Below, one piece after another: positions 30,791-31,072 of a stretch of 31,072 nt of DNA (position 1 is its first letter; every line of letters begins with the position of its first letter). The translations under genes and the position numbers were made by a program. The stretch covers positions 1 to 31,072 of the forward strand of contig UQRR01000015.1 of NCBI GenBank assembly GCA_900543455.1, in the 5' to 3' direction. Source of the stretch: an uncultured Dialister sp. GTDB taxonomy: Bacteria; Bacillota; Negativicutes; Veillonellales; Dialisteraceae. The notes under the pieces were generated by a model, which worked only from the letters and a program-made list of their open reading frames with translations, did no database searches and was not told where the DNA came from.

Positions 30791-30859
30791 ATGACGAAAT
30801 ATGATTTTCTCGCCTTTGTACTGCTCACATTCTTATGTATTCTTGCAGTGAATAAATAA
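30791..30859 (+). CDS. Candidate type I toxin, 22-residue hydrophobic peptide
   Basis: A 22-codon ORF with GGGGGTGG 7 bases before the ATG. The peptide has a charged start MTKYD, a hydrophobic core FLAFVLLTFLCILAV and a short basic end NK, i.e. a single membrane helix. This is the build of Fst/Ldr/holin-like type I toxins; I cannot assign it to a known family. The mRNA has an extended -10 promoter, a 5' hairpin, a leader able to mask the ribosome site and a terminator shared with a convergent antisense transcript. All of these support a toxin-antitoxin locus, although no function is demonstrated. Confidence 0.7.
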   Translation: MTKYDFLAFVLLTFLCILAVNK

Positions 30860-30871
30860 TTACCCACAGAA

Positions 30872-30904
30872 AAACCGCCCTACCCTAGCAAAGTTCGGCG
30901 GTTT
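30872..30904. terminator. Bidirectional terminator shared by toxin mRNA and antisense RNA
   Basis: AAACCGCC and GGCGGTTT, 8-bp stem with a 17-base loop. The minus direction ends GGTTTTTC, the plus direction GGTTTATC. Confidence 0.8.
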
Positions 30905-30954
30905 ATCTGTTCTTTGGATATAGGGGTCTGCCGTTACCGGATAGCCCTTTTTCT
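30872..30954 (-). ncRNA. Candidate antisense RNA antitoxin
   Basis: Predicted from the promoter at 30989-30961 (start about 30954) to the shared terminator, about 85 nt, complementary to the toxin mRNA 3' region. CGGATA occurs in the toxin mRNA leader (30701-30706) and in the plus strand opposite this RNA (30939-30944), so a second pairing site like the direct repeats of Fst/par loci is possible. Confidence 0.6.
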
Positions 30955-30960
30955 ATGTTT

Positions 30961-30989
30961 ATTGTACTCTACCACACCATAGAAATCAA
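30961..30989 (-). promoter_or_regulatory. Promoter of the antisense RNA
   Basis: Minus strand TTGATT (30989-30984), 17-bp spacer, TACAAT (30966-30961); close to consensus and convergent on the toxin gene. Confidence 0.78.
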
Positions 30990-30996
30990 GAAAGAA

Positions 30997-31040
30997 AAGG
31001 AGCTGTGAAGAAATGAGGATTCATTTCTTTACAGCTCCTT
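30997..31040. terminator. Strong terminator at the right edge
   Basis: AAGGAGCTGTGAAGAAATGA and TCATTTCTTTACAGCTCCTT form a 20-bp stem with one G-U pair and a GGAT loop; T-rich on both sides (CTTTTGTG plus, TTCTTTCTTG minus). It probably ends a minus-strand gene lying beyond the window: a frame there reads GVKKDTKEGAVKK and stops at 31023-31021 inside the stem. Confidence 0.85.
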
Positions 31041-31072
31041 CTTTTGTGTCCTTTTTCACTCCAGGTAGTAAA

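Noticed and set aside
31021..31071. Partial minus-strand CDS ending LLPGVKKDTKEGAVKK
   Set aside because: Only 16 codons are visible before the window edge; plausible C-terminus but too little to annotate as a gene.

Overview
The window comes from a diderm (two-membrane) Firmicute, most likely a Negativicutes member of the Veillonellales (Dialister/Megasphaera/Allisonella-like; the genus is a guess). Typical Firmicute regulation (a T-box riboswitch in front of valS, BirA with an N-terminal HTH, AzlCD) sits next to outer-membrane biology (heptose-1-phosphate adenylyltransferase RfaE2, a complete RND pump with lipoprotein adaptor). Almost all genes are housekeeping genes on the minus strand. 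The exceptions are azlCD, the DUF4127 gene and a tiny hydrophobic ORF at the right end.

Layout, left to right: thioredoxin; a TIGR03936/DUF2344 gene coupled to RNase G (rng); endonuclease III; a thioredoxin reductase gene broken by a single-base frameshift; an MscS channel; divergent azlCD; tRNA-Glu(CUC); coaX; bioY and birA; citrate lyase ligase citC without a cit operon; valS (T-box) followed by folC; an MFS exporter; rfaE2 behind an SGNH hydrolase gene; an acrA/acrB-type RND operon with a palindrome over its promoter; a YhcH/NanQ-like gene with a LacI-type palindrome; signal peptidase I; an unrecognised ORF; a secreted DUF4127 protein; and a candidate type I toxin-antitoxin locus.

The unusual feature is the intergenic DNA. 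Nearly every gap carries members of several repeat families: (1) a ~167-bp fold-back element (six copies, complete, truncated or internally deleted) with 23-bp terminal inverted repeats, TA at both ends and arms that differ between copies but still pair within each copy; (2) a composite module built from a GGTTCAGGG-rich segment, a GCGGCGC/GCGCCGC hairpin and a conserved 'GATGCCCGAA' tail; (3) heptanucleotide arrays (TCACTAG/TCACCAG and ATCCCTA/GGGGATT types) that repeatedly abut or supply stop codons; (4) ~150-bp inverted-repeat elements beginning GTCAT, nested inside the composite modules. The fold-back family and the toxin locus at the right end are the best candidates for something undescribed.

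All calls come from reading the sequence. No database search was run, so family names rest on recognised motifs.
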